64,000 nt of DNA. Origin: CAKZSB01 sp964573105 (GTDB lineage: Bacteria; Pseudomonadota; Gammaproteobacteria; Granulosicoccales; Granulosicoccaceae). A model generated the notes under the pieces. It was not told the DNA's origin and searched no databases. It was given only the letters and a program-made list of their open reading frames with translations. Every line of letters starts with the position of its first letter. Within the stretch, counting starts at the first letter, position 1. The stretch covers positions 1 to 64,000 of the forward strand of contig CAZNIS010000004.1 in NCBI GenBank assembly GCA_964573105.1, written 5' to 3'. Made by a program: the position numbers and the translations under genes. Shown here piece by piece: positions 34,925-44,116 of this stretch.

Positions 34925-35674
34925 ATGAAAAGAACACTTCAGGGCCTTTTCGCCGCAACACTTTTCGGCTTGATGTGCCAGCAAGGCATGGCGGCCAATG
35001 CCATCAAAGGGGCCGAGATATTCAAGCAATGCGCTGCCTGCCACACCATGGGTGCAGGAGCTGAACCCACGATTGGCCCAACGCTGAATCACGTGTTCGG
35101 CAGGGTCGCTGGCGGCGAATCCGCATTTCGGGGCTATTCCGAAGGCATGAAGGCTAAGGGTGCAGAGAATCATATCTGGCACGAAAAGACCCTGTATAAA
35201 TTTCTGGCCAATCCGGCCAAACGTGTACCTGGCACCATTATGGCGTTTCCGGGTCTAAAGACCGAAAAGGAAATAAAAGACCTGCTGGCTTACATGATTC
35301 AGTTTTCACCGGCCTACAAACCCAAATCGCGTAAGGCCGTAACACCCGAAGCGATGGCCGCTGCCACCGTGCCTGAAATGGTCATGGATGATGGCACGCC
35401 TGAGGAGCCTGACTTTAGCGATGAGAACATGGCGTCTGCCGAGGCCATCGGTACCGGTGAAGTATTGTGGGCAAAACAGTGTCGACATTGCCACGGTAAC
35501 TCGGCCTACCCCGGCAAGGCACCAAAACTCAAGCCGGCGCGCTATACACCGGATTTCACGTTTGATCGAATCACCAACGGCTTTCGCAAGATGCCTGCGT
35601 GGAAGAGTGTATTTTCGCTGGAAGAGCGTACAGGCCTGGTGGCCTATATTCTCAGTGATCAATTTTCGCCATAG
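34925..35674 (+). CDS. Diheme c-type cytochrome, exported
   Basis: 249 residues with a signal peptide (cleavage after 'QQGMAA'). There are two heme-binding CxxCH motifs: CAACH at residues 36-40, in a class I cytochrome domain that ends 'TIMAFPGLKTEKEIKDLLAY' with its Met ligand, and CRHCH near residue 185 in a second domain ending with 'RKMPAWKSVFSLEERTGLVA'. An acidic linker joins them. It would shuttle electrons in the periplasm, plausibly from the PQQ dehydrogenase upstream. ATG 34925 is chosen because it opens the signal peptide. Confidence 0.9.
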   Translation: MKRTLQGLFAATLFGLMCQQGMAANAIKGAEIFKQCAACHTMGAGAEPTIGPTLNHVFGRVAGGESAFRGYSEGMKAKGAENHIWHEKTLYKFLANPAKRVPGTIMAFPGLKTEKEIKDLLAYMIQFSPAYKPKSRKAVTPEAMAAATVPEMVMDDGTPEEPDFSDENMASAEAIGTGEVLWAKQCRHCHGNSAYPGKAPKLKPARYTPDFTFDRITNGFRKMPAWKSVFSLEERTGLVAYILSDQFSP

Positions 35675-35916
35675 TTAGCTTGGGGTTAGTCCAACAGTGG
35701 TGCGATTCGCACTACTCATCGGCTCCCTACGGCGCTTCACGCGAACAGTTTTTTTAACTGTTTAACAACCATCGATAGGTCAAGATGACCTGGCTCTGCG
35801 CTCGCTGCCGCGCTCCACAGCCATCGGGCAATCCATACCGACTCCAGTTGTTTAAATACCGCCAAATTCGTGTTTCACTACACGCTCTTATTCAAAATCC
35901 TTGAGGGGATTTCACG

Positions 35917-37122
35917 TTGCGATTGCAAACCCGTACGGGTGACACTCAGCACTTGAGCTACTGCTCGAACATCCACCCCGGTGAGAGCTGGGACGAGGTC
36001 CGCGCTAATCTGGCCAGGCACCTGCCTGACATTCGCCAACAGCTTGCGCCCGACGAGCCCTTTGGCATCGGCCTGCGACTGTCGGCGAGTGCCGCCGATG
36101 CTTTGGCACAGAATGACAACCTGACCGAGTTTCAGCGGTTTTTGGCTGACGGTAACTACTACGTATTCACTATCAACGGGTTTCCGTACGGTCCGTTTCA
36201 CGGCACGCGCGTGAAGGAAGATGTCTACCTGCCCGACTGGATGGATCCCGAACGCGTGCGCTACAGCAATCAAATGGCGGATGTGTTCGCCAAACTGTTA
36301 CCTGATAGCGAACCAGGCAGTATCAGCACCGTGCCCGGCGCATTCAAAACCAACGTGAAGAACACCGCCCATCTGCACACCATGGCAGACAATCTGATCA
36401 TGCACGCCTCACATCTTGCGTGGCTGGAACGCGATGCCGGCGTCTGCATCAATACTGCCCTTGAACCCGAACCTTGTTGTTATCTCGAAACCATCGACGA
36501 GTCAGTCGAGTTTTTTCAATCGCAGCTTTTCAGCCGCCGCGCGATTGCAAAAATGGCCGCACTCGTCGGCACCGATCACGGCAACGCCGAGGCATTGTTG
36601 CGCAAGCACTTGACTTTGTGCCTGGATATCTGCCACGCGGCAGTTGAGTTTGAGAATGCCGGCGAGGCGCTGCAAAAACTCCGCTCCGCCGGTATCGGCA
36701 TTGGCAAGCTGCAGATTAGTGCGGGCCTGCGATTAGATAATGTCACACCCGACACTGCCGACATCCTGCGCCCGTTCGACGACGGCGTCTATCTGCACCA
36801 GGTAGTCGAAAACCACGGCGGAACCATCAATCGCTACACTGACCTGCCCCAGGCATTCGACAATCTCAGTGCTGATGGCATACCACGTGAGTGGCGGGTT
36901 CACTTTCATGTGCCGATCTTTCACGATGATCTGGGGGATTTTTCATCGACACAATTTTTCATCCGCGAGATGTTGGCCCTGCATCGACAACAACCCATCA
37001 GCAATCATCTGGAAGTCGAGACCTATACCTGGAATGTATTGCCCGAGACCTACCGCGATCGATCGATTGGCGATGCCATTGTCAATGAGCTTGCCTGGGT
37101 GAAAAACGAGTTGTCGGCATGA
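35917..37122 (+). CDS. eboE: EboE: TIM-barrel metabolite-traffic protein
   Basis: 401 residues, xylose-isomerase-like TIM barrel. EboE text is typical: 'LSYCSNIHPGESWDEV', 'YVFTINGFPYGPFHGTRVKE', 'VCINTALEPEPCCYLETIDE', 'LTLCLDICHAAVEFEN' and 'VHFHVPIFHDDLGDFSSTQ'. The His, Glu and Asp residues in these strands are the likely metal site. The start is TTG with GAGGGG 9 bp upstream. It overlaps eboC by 4 bp (ATGA). It is separated from eboD-A-B-idi by the dehydrogenase/cytochrome insertion. Function in the pathway is unproven; sugar-phosphate isomerase-like chemistry is assumed. Confidence 0.88.
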   Translation: MRLQTRTGDTQHLSYCSNIHPGESWDEVRANLARHLPDIRQQLAPDEPFGIGLRLSASAADALAQNDNLTEFQRFLADGNYYVFTINGFPYGPFHGTRVKEDVYLPDWMDPERVRYSNQMADVFAKLLPDSEPGSISTVPGAFKTNVKNTAHLHTMADNLIMHASHLAWLERDAGVCINTALEPEPCCYLETIDESVEFFQSQLFSRRAIAKMAALVGTDHGNAEALLRKHLTLCLDICHAAVEFENAGEALQKLRSAGIGIGKLQISAGLRLDNVTPDTADILRPFDDGVYLHQVVENHGGTINRYTDLPQAFDNLSADGIPREWRVHFHVPIFHDDLGDFSSTQFFIREMLALHRQQPISNHLEVETYTWNVLPETYRDRSIGDAIVNELAWVKNELSA

Positions 37123-38006
37123 ACGCAAAAGTTTTTTTAACCCTCGGTCGCGTCTCCAATCTGCCGACCGTCTGGACCAACTGCATCGCTGGAGCGGTGC
37201 TGGCGACGGCTGCCGCACAGACAATTAAGGTCAGTCCGCTGGCACTGGTGGCACTGCTTGCGGCAATGACGCTAGCCTACATTGGCGGTATGTTTTTAAA
37301 CGATGCTTTCGATCACAGGATCGACGCGATCGAACGCCCCGAGCGCCCGATTCCGACAGGCCTGGTGTCTGCCGCACAGGTCTATACCTGGGGGTTTGCG
37401 ATGCTTGCCATCTCCGTCGCGCTTGTCGCGTGGACTGCACTTGGCAACCCCCACTCGGGCGGATGGATGGCCATAGTCAGTGCCATTGCGTTGTGCGGCG
37501 CCATCGTGCTGTATAACGCCTGGCACAAGAACAATCCACTCAGCCCATTCGTGATGGGCCTGTGCCGAATGCTGGTGTATACCACCGCCGCCTACAGTGT
37601 CACGGCAAACCCGGCGGCGGTGCTGTTCGCAGCCGCTGTAGCATTGTTATGTTATTTGATAGGTCTGACCTATGTGGCCAAACAGGAAAATATCGGTAAC
37701 GTTAAAAACCTTTGGCCACTGCTGTTTCTGGCGGCACCATTGATTTATGGCGCCATCATCAACGGTGGCCAAACACTTGGCTGGATCGCATTGGCCGCCC
37801 TTGCCCTGTGGTTGCTCGTGGCAATCAATTTTGTACGCCGCCGCAACCCGGGCGACATTCCACGTGCCGTCATCAGCATGATTGCCGGTATCTCACTGGT
37901 CGATGCGATTTTTATCGCGGCAATGGGTGCCAGTGGACTGGCGATTCTGGCCTGGGCGGGTTTTGCCACTACGCTGCTGTTACAAAAAGTGGTGTCGGGC
38001 ACTTAA
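37119..38006 (+). CDS. eboC: EboC: UbiA family prenyltransferase
   Basis: 295 residues with about eight membrane helices. The first Asp-rich motif is 'FLNDAFDHRIDAIERPERPI' (NDxxDxxxD) and the UbiA-type 'GRVSNLPTVWTNCIAGAVL' opens the protein; a second, weaker site is near 'LTYVAKQENIGN'. It would transfer a prenyl chain to an acceptor in the membrane. The 4-bp overlap with eboE shows translational coupling. It closes the ebo series; the next gene is convergent, one base after the stop. Confidence 0.9.
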   Translation: MNAKVFLTLGRVSNLPTVWTNCIAGAVLATAAAQTIKVSPLALVALLAAMTLAYIGGMFLNDAFDHRIDAIERPERPIPTGLVSAAQVYTWGFAMLAISVALVAWTALGNPHSGGWMAIVSAIALCGAIVLYNAWHKNNPLSPFVMGLCRMLVYTTAAYSVTANPAAVLFAAAVALLCYLIGLTYVAKQENIGNVKNLWPLLFLAAPLIYGAIINGGQTLGWIALAALALWLLVAINFVRRRNPGDIPRAVISMIAGISLVDAIFIAAMGASGLAILAWAGFATTLLLQKVVSGT

Positions 38007-38007
38007 A

Positions 38008-38904
38008 TCAATTTTTATTCCGCGTCGCCAGAAACACACCCAGTGCTGCTACACCGATACCCAGCCACGCCTGCGGTGCGATCACTTCACCCAACAGCAA
38101 CCAGGCGATCATCGCGGCCATCGGCGGGATGAGAAAAAACAGTGCTGAGACACGGCTGACATCGCCTGCTCGAATCATCGCAAGCAACAGCCCGATGGCG
38201 ATGATGGAGTTGCCGATGACAAGATAGGTCAATGACGCGGCAAACCCCCATGTCCATTCAACCCGCATGGATTCGAGCCCAAACATGAACGGTGCGACGC
38301 CGAGCAAGCCTGCAGTGTAGCCAATCAGGTTTGATGTGACCGGATGATGCGCCAGCCCAAAGCGTTTTTCCCACAAGGAACCGCCGGTGATACCCAGCAG
38401 GCCGATCAATGCACACAACAACGCGAAACCGGTGGGTGGTGCAATTTCTGATCGAGTTGTGATGACTATCGCGGCGCCCAAAAGCCCCAGCAACAAGCCA
38501 CTCCATCGGCGCCAGCCTATACGTTCACCGACCCATCGAGGTGCAACCAGACCAACCAACACCGGTTGCAACGACAGCAGTAGGGCCAGCGTCCCGACCG
38601 CGATACCGGTTCTAAACGCCAGATAACACATGCCGAAGTACACCGACTGGATCAGCAAGCCGACAATCGCCAGATGTAACCAGTCGATCGGTTTTTGCGG
38701 CAGCGGTGGCTTGATGATCGCAAACAGTGCCAGCATGATCACCACCACAACGGCATAGCGGATAGACAGAAATGTCATCGGCTCGGCGAAGTTGAGTCCG
38801 TACTTAGCCGCCACATATCCACCCGACCACAGGCACAGGAAAACCGCAGGTGCCACGGTTAGCCAAAGAGGTTTTTCAGTCATGCAGCCAGGTTGGTCAA
38901 CCAT
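38008..38904 (-). CDS. EamA/DMT family transporter
   Basis: 298 residues with ten hydrophobic helices in two EamA repeats: the first opens 'PAVFLCLWSGGYVAAKYGLN' and the second 'GGSLWEKRFGLAHHPVTSN'. The drug/metabolite transporter superfamily mostly exports amino acids or metabolites. Two possible starts, 38904 and 38883, cannot be separated by ribosome site. It ends one base from the eboC stop and faces it. Confidence 0.88.
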   Translation of the reverse strand: MVDQPGCMTEKPLWLTVAPAVFLCLWSGGYVAAKYGLNFAEPMTFLSIRYAVVVVIMLALFAIIKPPLPQKPIDWLHLAIVGLLIQSVYFGMCYLAFRTGIAVGTLALLLSLQPVLVGLVAPRWVGERIGWRRWSGLLLGLLGAAIVITTRSEIAPPTGFALLCALIGLLGITGGSLWEKRFGLAHHPVTSNLIGYTAGLLGVAPFMFGLESMRVEWTWGFAASLTYLVIGNSIIAIGLLLAMIRAGDVSRVSALFFLIPPMAAMIAWLLLGEVIAPQAWLGIGVAALGVFLATRNKN

Positions 38905-39075
38905 TCAAAGGGACATGGTAACCCAACAACGCAAGATCCACTTGCTCCTACCGACTTGGGGATGACTATTGCTCTGGCACATTCCCCAAGCTGTGTTCAG
39001 ATCCCACGACAGCTTGCAGTGAGAGGACAGACATGCCACGCGAACATGCTACGCGTGAAAATAATGCCCTGACAC

Positions 39076-39104
39076 TTGTTCCCTGAGCGGGGCTCAGGTC
39101 CCAC
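39076..39104 (+). repeat. Interspersed hairpin repeat, copy C
   Basis: TTGTTCC, then the stem CCTGAGC-GGG-GCTCAGG (7 bp, perfect), then TCCCAC. The flanks match the copies near 45.6-45.8 kb and 60.3 kb while the stem bases differ. Confidence 0.6.
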
Positions 39105-39157
39105 GGTATGGCTGTATCGAGATAAGCACGTCGTGGCGATCACACCTTCTTTTTGCC

Positions 39158-41440
39158 TTACTTCAACAAATCCTTTATTTTTTCGCGCGCTTTTTCCTTC
39201 AACTCGTCTTCCAGCGCTTTTGCTTTTTCTTGCTGCTTTGCCAGCTCGGCAGCGAGTTTTTCCTCGGCGCGGGCTTTTTCGGCTTCAAGCTTTTCTCGTG
39301 CCTGCTGTTCTGCGGCCTCGGCCTTGGCCCGCGCTTCGGCTTTGACTTTCTCGGCTTCTGCCTCGGCCAGCGCACGCGCGTTGTCGGCCGCCTGATTTTT
39401 GAAGTCATCTCGCATGGCGCTAAAGATGGTGCCAGTGAAGTCAGCGGCTAACTCACTGAAGCTGCCGCGGATTGGAATACCGACTGACAAGCCTTTCAAC
39501 TCGTCCAGCTCCGCGCCGCCCTGACCTTCCACTGACCCGACGACCTTCGCTTTCAACGTGTAGTCGACCTGCTCCTGCGGCAAGTCAACCGTGCCAGCCC
39601 CACCGATGCGCAATCCGGGTGAACGTATGTCGAGATCGTCGGAATTGATAATCCCATTGGCAATCGTCGCCCCCAGATGCAGCGCGGAAAAATCGGTTTT
39701 CACCACGGCTTCCTCAACCGGCTCGTCACCACCCGCCAGAAAAGACCTGGCGCGGCGAAGCTGATAACCGATGTTGATGCCATTTAACGAACCATCGGTG
39801 AAGTCAGCGCTGATTTCCCCCGCCAGTGCCGCTTTCATATCCTGCACCGCCGATCCGGCCGTCTGCAGATCGATAGCGAAATTCGCTTCACCGCTGATCG
39901 GCGCATCGTCCTGCAACAGATCCCGTAGCAGCGGTGCGGCCTGAACGGCTTTTAGCAGATAGTTCATCGTGAATTCGGGTTTGGTGTTACTGGCATTGAG
40001 CCCAAGTTTGCCCTGCATCGCGCCACCATAGAGCGACGCGGCAATGCCATCAGCCGCAATCACTGCATCCTTCGCCACCAACGGCAGTGCGATATCACTG
40101 ATTGCCAGCTTGGCCACCTTCATCTCACCGACATTGAATACACCGTCGATATCGAGATCGCGCAGCAACTCAAGTGGTAGTTCAATTTCTTGCGGTGCTT
40201 GCGCAACCGATTCGCTCGACGACGCTGCCGGTGAAGCATCCTCTTGCGGCGCTGGCAGATAGCGATCAAGGTCAATTTGATCGACGTTCAGATCAAAGCG
40301 GACCGGCGGGAGTGTAGCGCTCAGGTCCGGCAGACTGACGCTGCCGTTCAATGTGGTGTCGTCGATACCAATCTGCAGATCGGTCAGTTCAGCCGCACTT
40401 GCATTCGCGCTCAGCGAGGCACTGAATTGACCGCGCTTTAGTACCGTCTCATCGGCTGTAGGCACAGGTGCCAGACCAAGTGCCGCGATTACATCAGCCG
40501 GGCTAAACGCTTCGCTGCGAAGGTTGGCGGCGACCACCGGCGCTGAGTTCACATCTGAAACCGTGACATCACCGTTCAACTCAATACCTAATGCCGAAAG
40601 TGTCAGCGCAGTCGCATCAATCTGACCGGCAGCCAGATCGGCGAGCACAGCGGCCCCCACAGCCAGGCTAAGTGCACCATTGGGCAGCGCCTCACCTTGC
40701 GCGTCTGTCTGCCACTGCAATTGACTGATCTGGTATCGCTGTTGTTCCAGATCCAGCGTGACCTGCCCGGTACCACTTGCTTTAGCACTGACACCCGCGC
40801 TATCACTTTGGAGCGCGAAGTCGGTACTGAAATTGAAAGGAACACCAGGCGCTATGGCACCAGTATTGAGATTGAAGCCTGCAAGTGTCACATCGGAACC
40901 GCTCTGCGCATCTCGCCATCGAATGCTCGCGTCTGCAATTTCTACCCCGGAGACGGCGAGTGAGGCAAGCGTTGGGCTCGATGCATCTGGTTCAGCTGAC
41001 GAATCCTGACGCTCAGTCTGCGATGGCGTTTCCTCGGCGGCGGCGAGCAAGTCCTGCCAATTGGTTGTCCCGTCGGCTGAGCGTTGCAAGTCGACGGCTA
41101 AACCGCTGAGCTTGATGGTTTTAACCTCGACCGATTTCTTTAGCAGCGGTAACAGTTTTACTTGTACCTCCGCGCCACCGATGCGAACAAAGTCAGCATC
41201 GCCGAACGTTTCCGGATTCCCCATTGCCAGCTCGCCAAGCGTCAACCCCACCCACGGAAAATAGCTGACGCCGATGTCACCGGGAATAGCAAGTTCACGG
41301 CCCGTCTGTTGCTTGGCTACTTCCTGAATTTTGTCCTTATACTGATTGAGATCGAGAAAGTTCAGCGCCACCACAACAGCCACCAGTAACAAGGCAGCCA
41401 GCGACACCACACCAACAATCAGCCATTTCAAGATTTTCAT
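39158..41440 (-). CDS. AsmA family protein with C-terminal coiled coil
   Basis: 760 residues. One N-terminal membrane helix (residues 7-29) is followed by the AsmA N-domain ('YKDKIQEVAKQQTGRELAIP', 'GDIGVSYFPWVGLTLGEL') and the AsmA_2 region near residues 530-650 ('GSLNGINIGYQLRRARSFL'). Members span the periplasm and help move lipids to, or assemble, the outer membrane. The last ~75 residues are an Ala/Lys/Glu-rich coiled coil ('AEAEKVKAEARAKAEAAEQQ'), unusual for shorter AsmA proteins but seen in several gammaproteobacteria. Stands alone. Confidence 0.9.
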   Translation of the reverse strand: MKILKWLIVGVVSLAALLLVAVVVALNFLDLNQYKDKIQEVAKQQTGRELAIPGDIGVSYFPWVGLTLGELAMGNPETFGDADFVRIGGAEVQVKLLPLLKKSVEVKTIKLSGLAVDLQRSADGTTNWQDLLAAAEETPSQTERQDSSAEPDASSPTLASLAVSGVEIADASIRWRDAQSGSDVTLAGFNLNTGAIAPGVPFNFSTDFALQSDSAGVSAKASGTGQVTLDLEQQRYQISQLQWQTDAQGEALPNGALSLAVGAAVLADLAAGQIDATALTLSALGIELNGDVTVSDVNSAPVVAANLRSEAFSPADVIAALGLAPVPTADETVLKRGQFSASLSANASAAELTDLQIGIDDTTLNGSVSLPDLSATLPPVRFDLNVDQIDLDRYLPAPQEDASPAASSSESVAQAPQEIELPLELLRDLDIDGVFNVGEMKVAKLAISDIALPLVAKDAVIAADGIAASLYGGAMQGKLGLNASNTKPEFTMNYLLKAVQAAPLLRDLLQDDAPISGEANFAIDLQTAGSAVQDMKAALAGEISADFTDGSLNGINIGYQLRRARSFLAGGDEPVEEAVVKTDFSALHLGATIANGIINSDDLDIRSPGLRIGGAGTVDLPQEQVDYTLKAKVVGSVEGQGGAELDELKGLSVGIPIRGSFSELAADFTGTIFSAMRDDFKNQAADNARALAEAEAEKVKAEARAKAEAAEQQAREKLEAEKARAEEKLAAELAKQQEKAKALEDELKEKAREKIKDLLK

Positions 41441-41569
41441 GTTTTACTCAGACCTGTCGCCAAACCACACTCAAACCATTTACAGCAGAACCGCCGCTGA
41501 ACAGCTGGCTGCAATCGCTAGCCCCGCAGCCCGCTTGACGCCTGCTATTTCCTCGGCCATGATCAACTG

Positions 41570-41923
41570 ATGCCACGCCACTCCAAACCCTTCAATCTGC
41601 TACTGATCCTGGCCCTGCTGCTGGGTACCGGTCAGCCGTTGCTACACGCTGCCTCTGCTGGCGAGGGCTTCTGGACAACCAGCTGTAAAGGCAAGGCGTT
41701 ATTCGTACCACTCGCGCAAGAAGCACACCCGGAACAGATGCGCTGTCTGATTTGTCTGGCAGACAACAGCGATGAATTTGCTCTGATCGCCTCGCGTTCT
41801 GACCTCGCGATCATTCAACCCGCGACGGCCACACTGGCAGGCTTGGTTAGTGGCCCTGCTCTGTCGAGTGACGAAAAAAACCAGCCAATTCGCGCTCCAC
41901 CGGCTGCTGACCTTCGCAGCTAA
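41570..41923 (+). CDS. DUF2946-like small exported protein
   Basis: 117 residues. A signal peptide (residues 8-28, 'LLLILALLLGTGQPLLHAAS') is followed by a compact region with 'FWTTSCKGKALFV' and 'HPEQMRCLICLADNSDEF'; the Cys pair plus CxxC spacing and gene context fit DUF2946-type proteins, often found beside copper chaperones. The PCuAC gene follows 118 bp downstream on the same strand. Confidence 0.65.
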   Translation: MPRHSKPFNLLLILALLLGTGQPLLHAASAGEGFWTTSCKGKALFVPLAQEAHPEQMRCLICLADNSDEFALIASRSDLAIIQPATATLAGLVSGPALSSDEKNQPIRAPPAADLRS

Positions 41924-42041
41924 CTGGCGTCGCTGCAGCGCATTTTCAAGCGCAGCGTCCATCCCTATTCAAATCCCTGTACGGCTGACTGCCGTGCGCG
42001 ACTGTGCGTGCACAGCCGGCCAATCCTTTTTGGACAACTCT

Positions 42042-42551
42042 ATGAAAATTCGATCCTTCATCGCATCTATGGCAGCCGCTGCCTTGATGCTGCTTACCAC
42101 CGCCTCGTTCGCAGACGCCATCAAAATTGGCGATCTGGAGATTGTGCACGTGCAAGCGCGCGCCACGCCACCGGGCGCCATGACCACGGGCGGCTATATG
42201 ATCATCCGCAACACCGGCAGCACCGACGATACCCTGATCGGCGGCAGCGCGACATTCGCCGGCAAGACAGAAGTTCACGAAATGAAAATGCAGGGAGAAG
42301 TCATGAAAATGCGCAGGCTCGAACAGGGCCTGCCGATACCAGCCGGACAGACCGTCACGCTGGAATCGGGTGGCTACCACATGATGTTCATGCGTCTGCA
42401 ACAGGCGTTGAAACCCGGAGAGTCATACAGCGGCACACTGGTTTTCGCCAATGCCGGGGAGGTTGAGGTACGTTACGAGATCACAGCCATTAAGGGTATG
42501 AAGCATCATCATCACGGCAAGAAAGACAAGGCTCACGGCAAGAGCGAATAG
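42042..42551 (+). CDS. PCuAC family periplasmic copper chaperone
   Basis: 169 residues. A signal peptide ends near 'TTASFADA'. The copper site follows the family pattern of His and Met ligands: 'TEVHEMKMQGEVMKMRRLE' and 'ESGGYHMMFMRL'. A His-rich tail 'GMKHHHHGKKDKAHGK' may add metal affinity. PCuAC delivers Cu(I) to cytochrome oxidase or stores it in the periplasm. ATG 42042 is chosen because the signal peptide begins there; the frame is open 64 codons upstream but that part is non-coding. Confidence 0.92.
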   Translation: MKIRSFIASMAAAALMLLTTASFADAIKIGDLEIVHVQARATPPGAMTTGGYMIIRNTGSTDDTLIGGSATFAGKTEVHEMKMQGEVMKMRRLEQGLPIPAGQTVTLESGGYHMMFMRLQQALKPGESYSGTLVFANAGEVEVRYEITAIKGMKHHHHGKKDKAHGKSE

Positions 42552-42573
42552 CGCCGTTTTACACTGCAATACG

Positions 42574-42600
42574 AATGTGCCGCAGTGATCGCGGCACATT
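42574..42600. terminator. Bidirectional hairpin, PCuAC gene / cyclase gene
   Basis: Perfect 10-bp stem AATGTGCCGC / GCGGCACATT with a 7-nt loop between two convergent stops, AT-rich at its foot on both sides. Confidence 0.8.
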
Positions 42601-42622
42601 TCAGTAACTGAAGCCAGAGTGG

Positions 42623-43870
42623 TCAGGAGTGGACGATGATTCGATTGCGCCCCATTTCCTTTGCCTGGTAAAGGGCAGCGTCCGCCAGCCGCATACAGCG
42701 TTCGTACCAACCCGTTTCGCCAGCTGGTACTTTGATCATGCCAGCGCTGACTGTCACCGGCACACGTGTCGAGCCACTGAAAACCTCCATCCGCTCCACC
42801 GATCGCACCAGGCGTTCGGCAATCGCATTAAAATCAACATTCGGCTTACCCTGCAACAGCAGTGCGAACTCCTCGCCACCGATGCGTGCGAACCGGTCAT
42901 TGTCTCGAATCTGACTGCGAATCCTGCTGGCAAAATCCGCCAGTACCTGATATCCCACCGCGTGGCCAAACTCGTCGTTTATCGACTTGAAATGATCAAG
43001 GTCCAGCAACAACAGCCAACGATCCTCGTCAATACTTTCGTTTCCGGATCGCTCGCTACTAATCCGATCAAAAAACGCGCGGCGATTGAGACAATCGGTC
43101 AGTGGGTCGGTATCAGCCATGTGGCGTAACTGTCGCGACTTACTTTGCAGCGAATGATTTTTACTGACCAGAAGCATCACGGTCCACAACAGGCAGGCCG
43201 ATAACACGCCAACCAACAGGCTGGTATTGCGAATGTGCGCCAAGGGCAGTCCAACGTCGCGCTCAGCCACGAATGCCCCCATCATGTCGCCCAGTTGCCA
43301 GATTCGCTGTTGCCCCTCGAGGCTGTTGTGACAATCGACGCAGGACTGTTTGTTGGCAATTGACGGGAACACCGTACGAAGAGTGGATTGACCGTGCAGG
43401 TGAACCAATTCGCTATACCGTGCCGGTGTGTCTTTCGCGTCCATCTCCAGCAGCTTTTTACGCAGCAGAGGATCGTCTGCGCTGACCGCCACCTCATGGC
43501 CCGGCACACCAACCATAGCCATGCTATCGTGCAGGCGCTTGCCGCGGCCCGCGTTGTAGGCGAGTAACGCCTGTGCCCGGTAGGTCGCTGGCACCGGCGC
43601 ATCGGACGTGCCGTGCTGCGCCACTACGTCAGCATAGGTCCCCACATAGCTATCGGTGAACGCAAGCAATACCTCAGCATCGGCGATACTCCGGTCGATG
43701 TAGTTTGCCCGTTGTACGCTGTAGTACCAGAGGCCGGGTAAAACGCCAAAGCCCAGGACCGTCAGTACCAGTAACAACCCCACAGCGCGCGGAAAACGAG
43801 CATTCATTGCGCCCAACTTGACACCTGCTTTTGTCCAGTTAACCAAAATCCCGCCTCCAGCTGACATCAT
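42623..43870 (-). CDS. Diguanylate cyclase with heme-type periplasmic sensor
   Basis: Up to 415 residues. One N-terminal membrane helix, a periplasmic region resembling DUF3365/Tll0287-like sensors with a CxxCH motif ('SCVDCHNSLEGQ'), a second helix ('LLVGVLSACLLWTVMLLV'), then a GGDEF domain with 'RIGGEEFALLL' (GGEEF, active type) and 'DPLTDCLNRRAFFDRI'. It probably makes c-di-GMP in response to a redox or gas signal at a c-type heme. Start is unsettled: ATG 43870 lacks a ribosome site, an in-frame TTG 43846 follows GGAGG at good spacing, and ATG 43807 directly precedes the first helix. Confidence 0.88.
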   Translation of the reverse strand: MMSAGGGILVNWTKAGVKLGAMNARFPRAVGLLLVLTVLGFGVLPGLWYYSVQRANYIDRSIADAEVLLAFTDSYVGTYADVVAQHGTSDAPVPATYRAQALLAYNAGRGKRLHDSMAMVGVPGHEVAVSADDPLLRKKLLEMDAKDTPARYSELVHLHGQSTLRTVFPSIANKQSCVDCHNSLEGQQRIWQLGDMMGAFVAERDVGLPLAHIRNTSLLVGVLSACLLWTVMLLVSKNHSLQSKSRQLRHMADTDPLTDCLNRRAFFDRISSERSGNESIDEDRWLLLLDLDHFKSINDEFGHAVGYQVLADFASRIRSQIRDNDRFARIGGEEFALLLQGKPNVDFNAIAERLVRSVERMEVFSGSTRVPVTVSAGMIKVPAGETGWYERCMRLADAALYQAKEMGRNRIIVHS

Positions 43871-44116
43871 TCAGTTGGCAGAGACAAACTGGCTACCAAA
43901 GACGTCCTGTATTGCTTGATTAACGGTTTTAGAGACAAAGTATTGAGCGCACCAATGCCATACAACTCACATCAACTGCCCGGCTGCACCATAAATCCTT
44001 ATTCTATTTGACAGTTGTTCTCGCGAATTTGAACAGGCAACCGTGAAGGCAAGCAAAGCAAGAGGATGTACTATCAGGCCGTTACGCCACATTCCTCCGG
44101 TCAAGGTGATGTTAGA

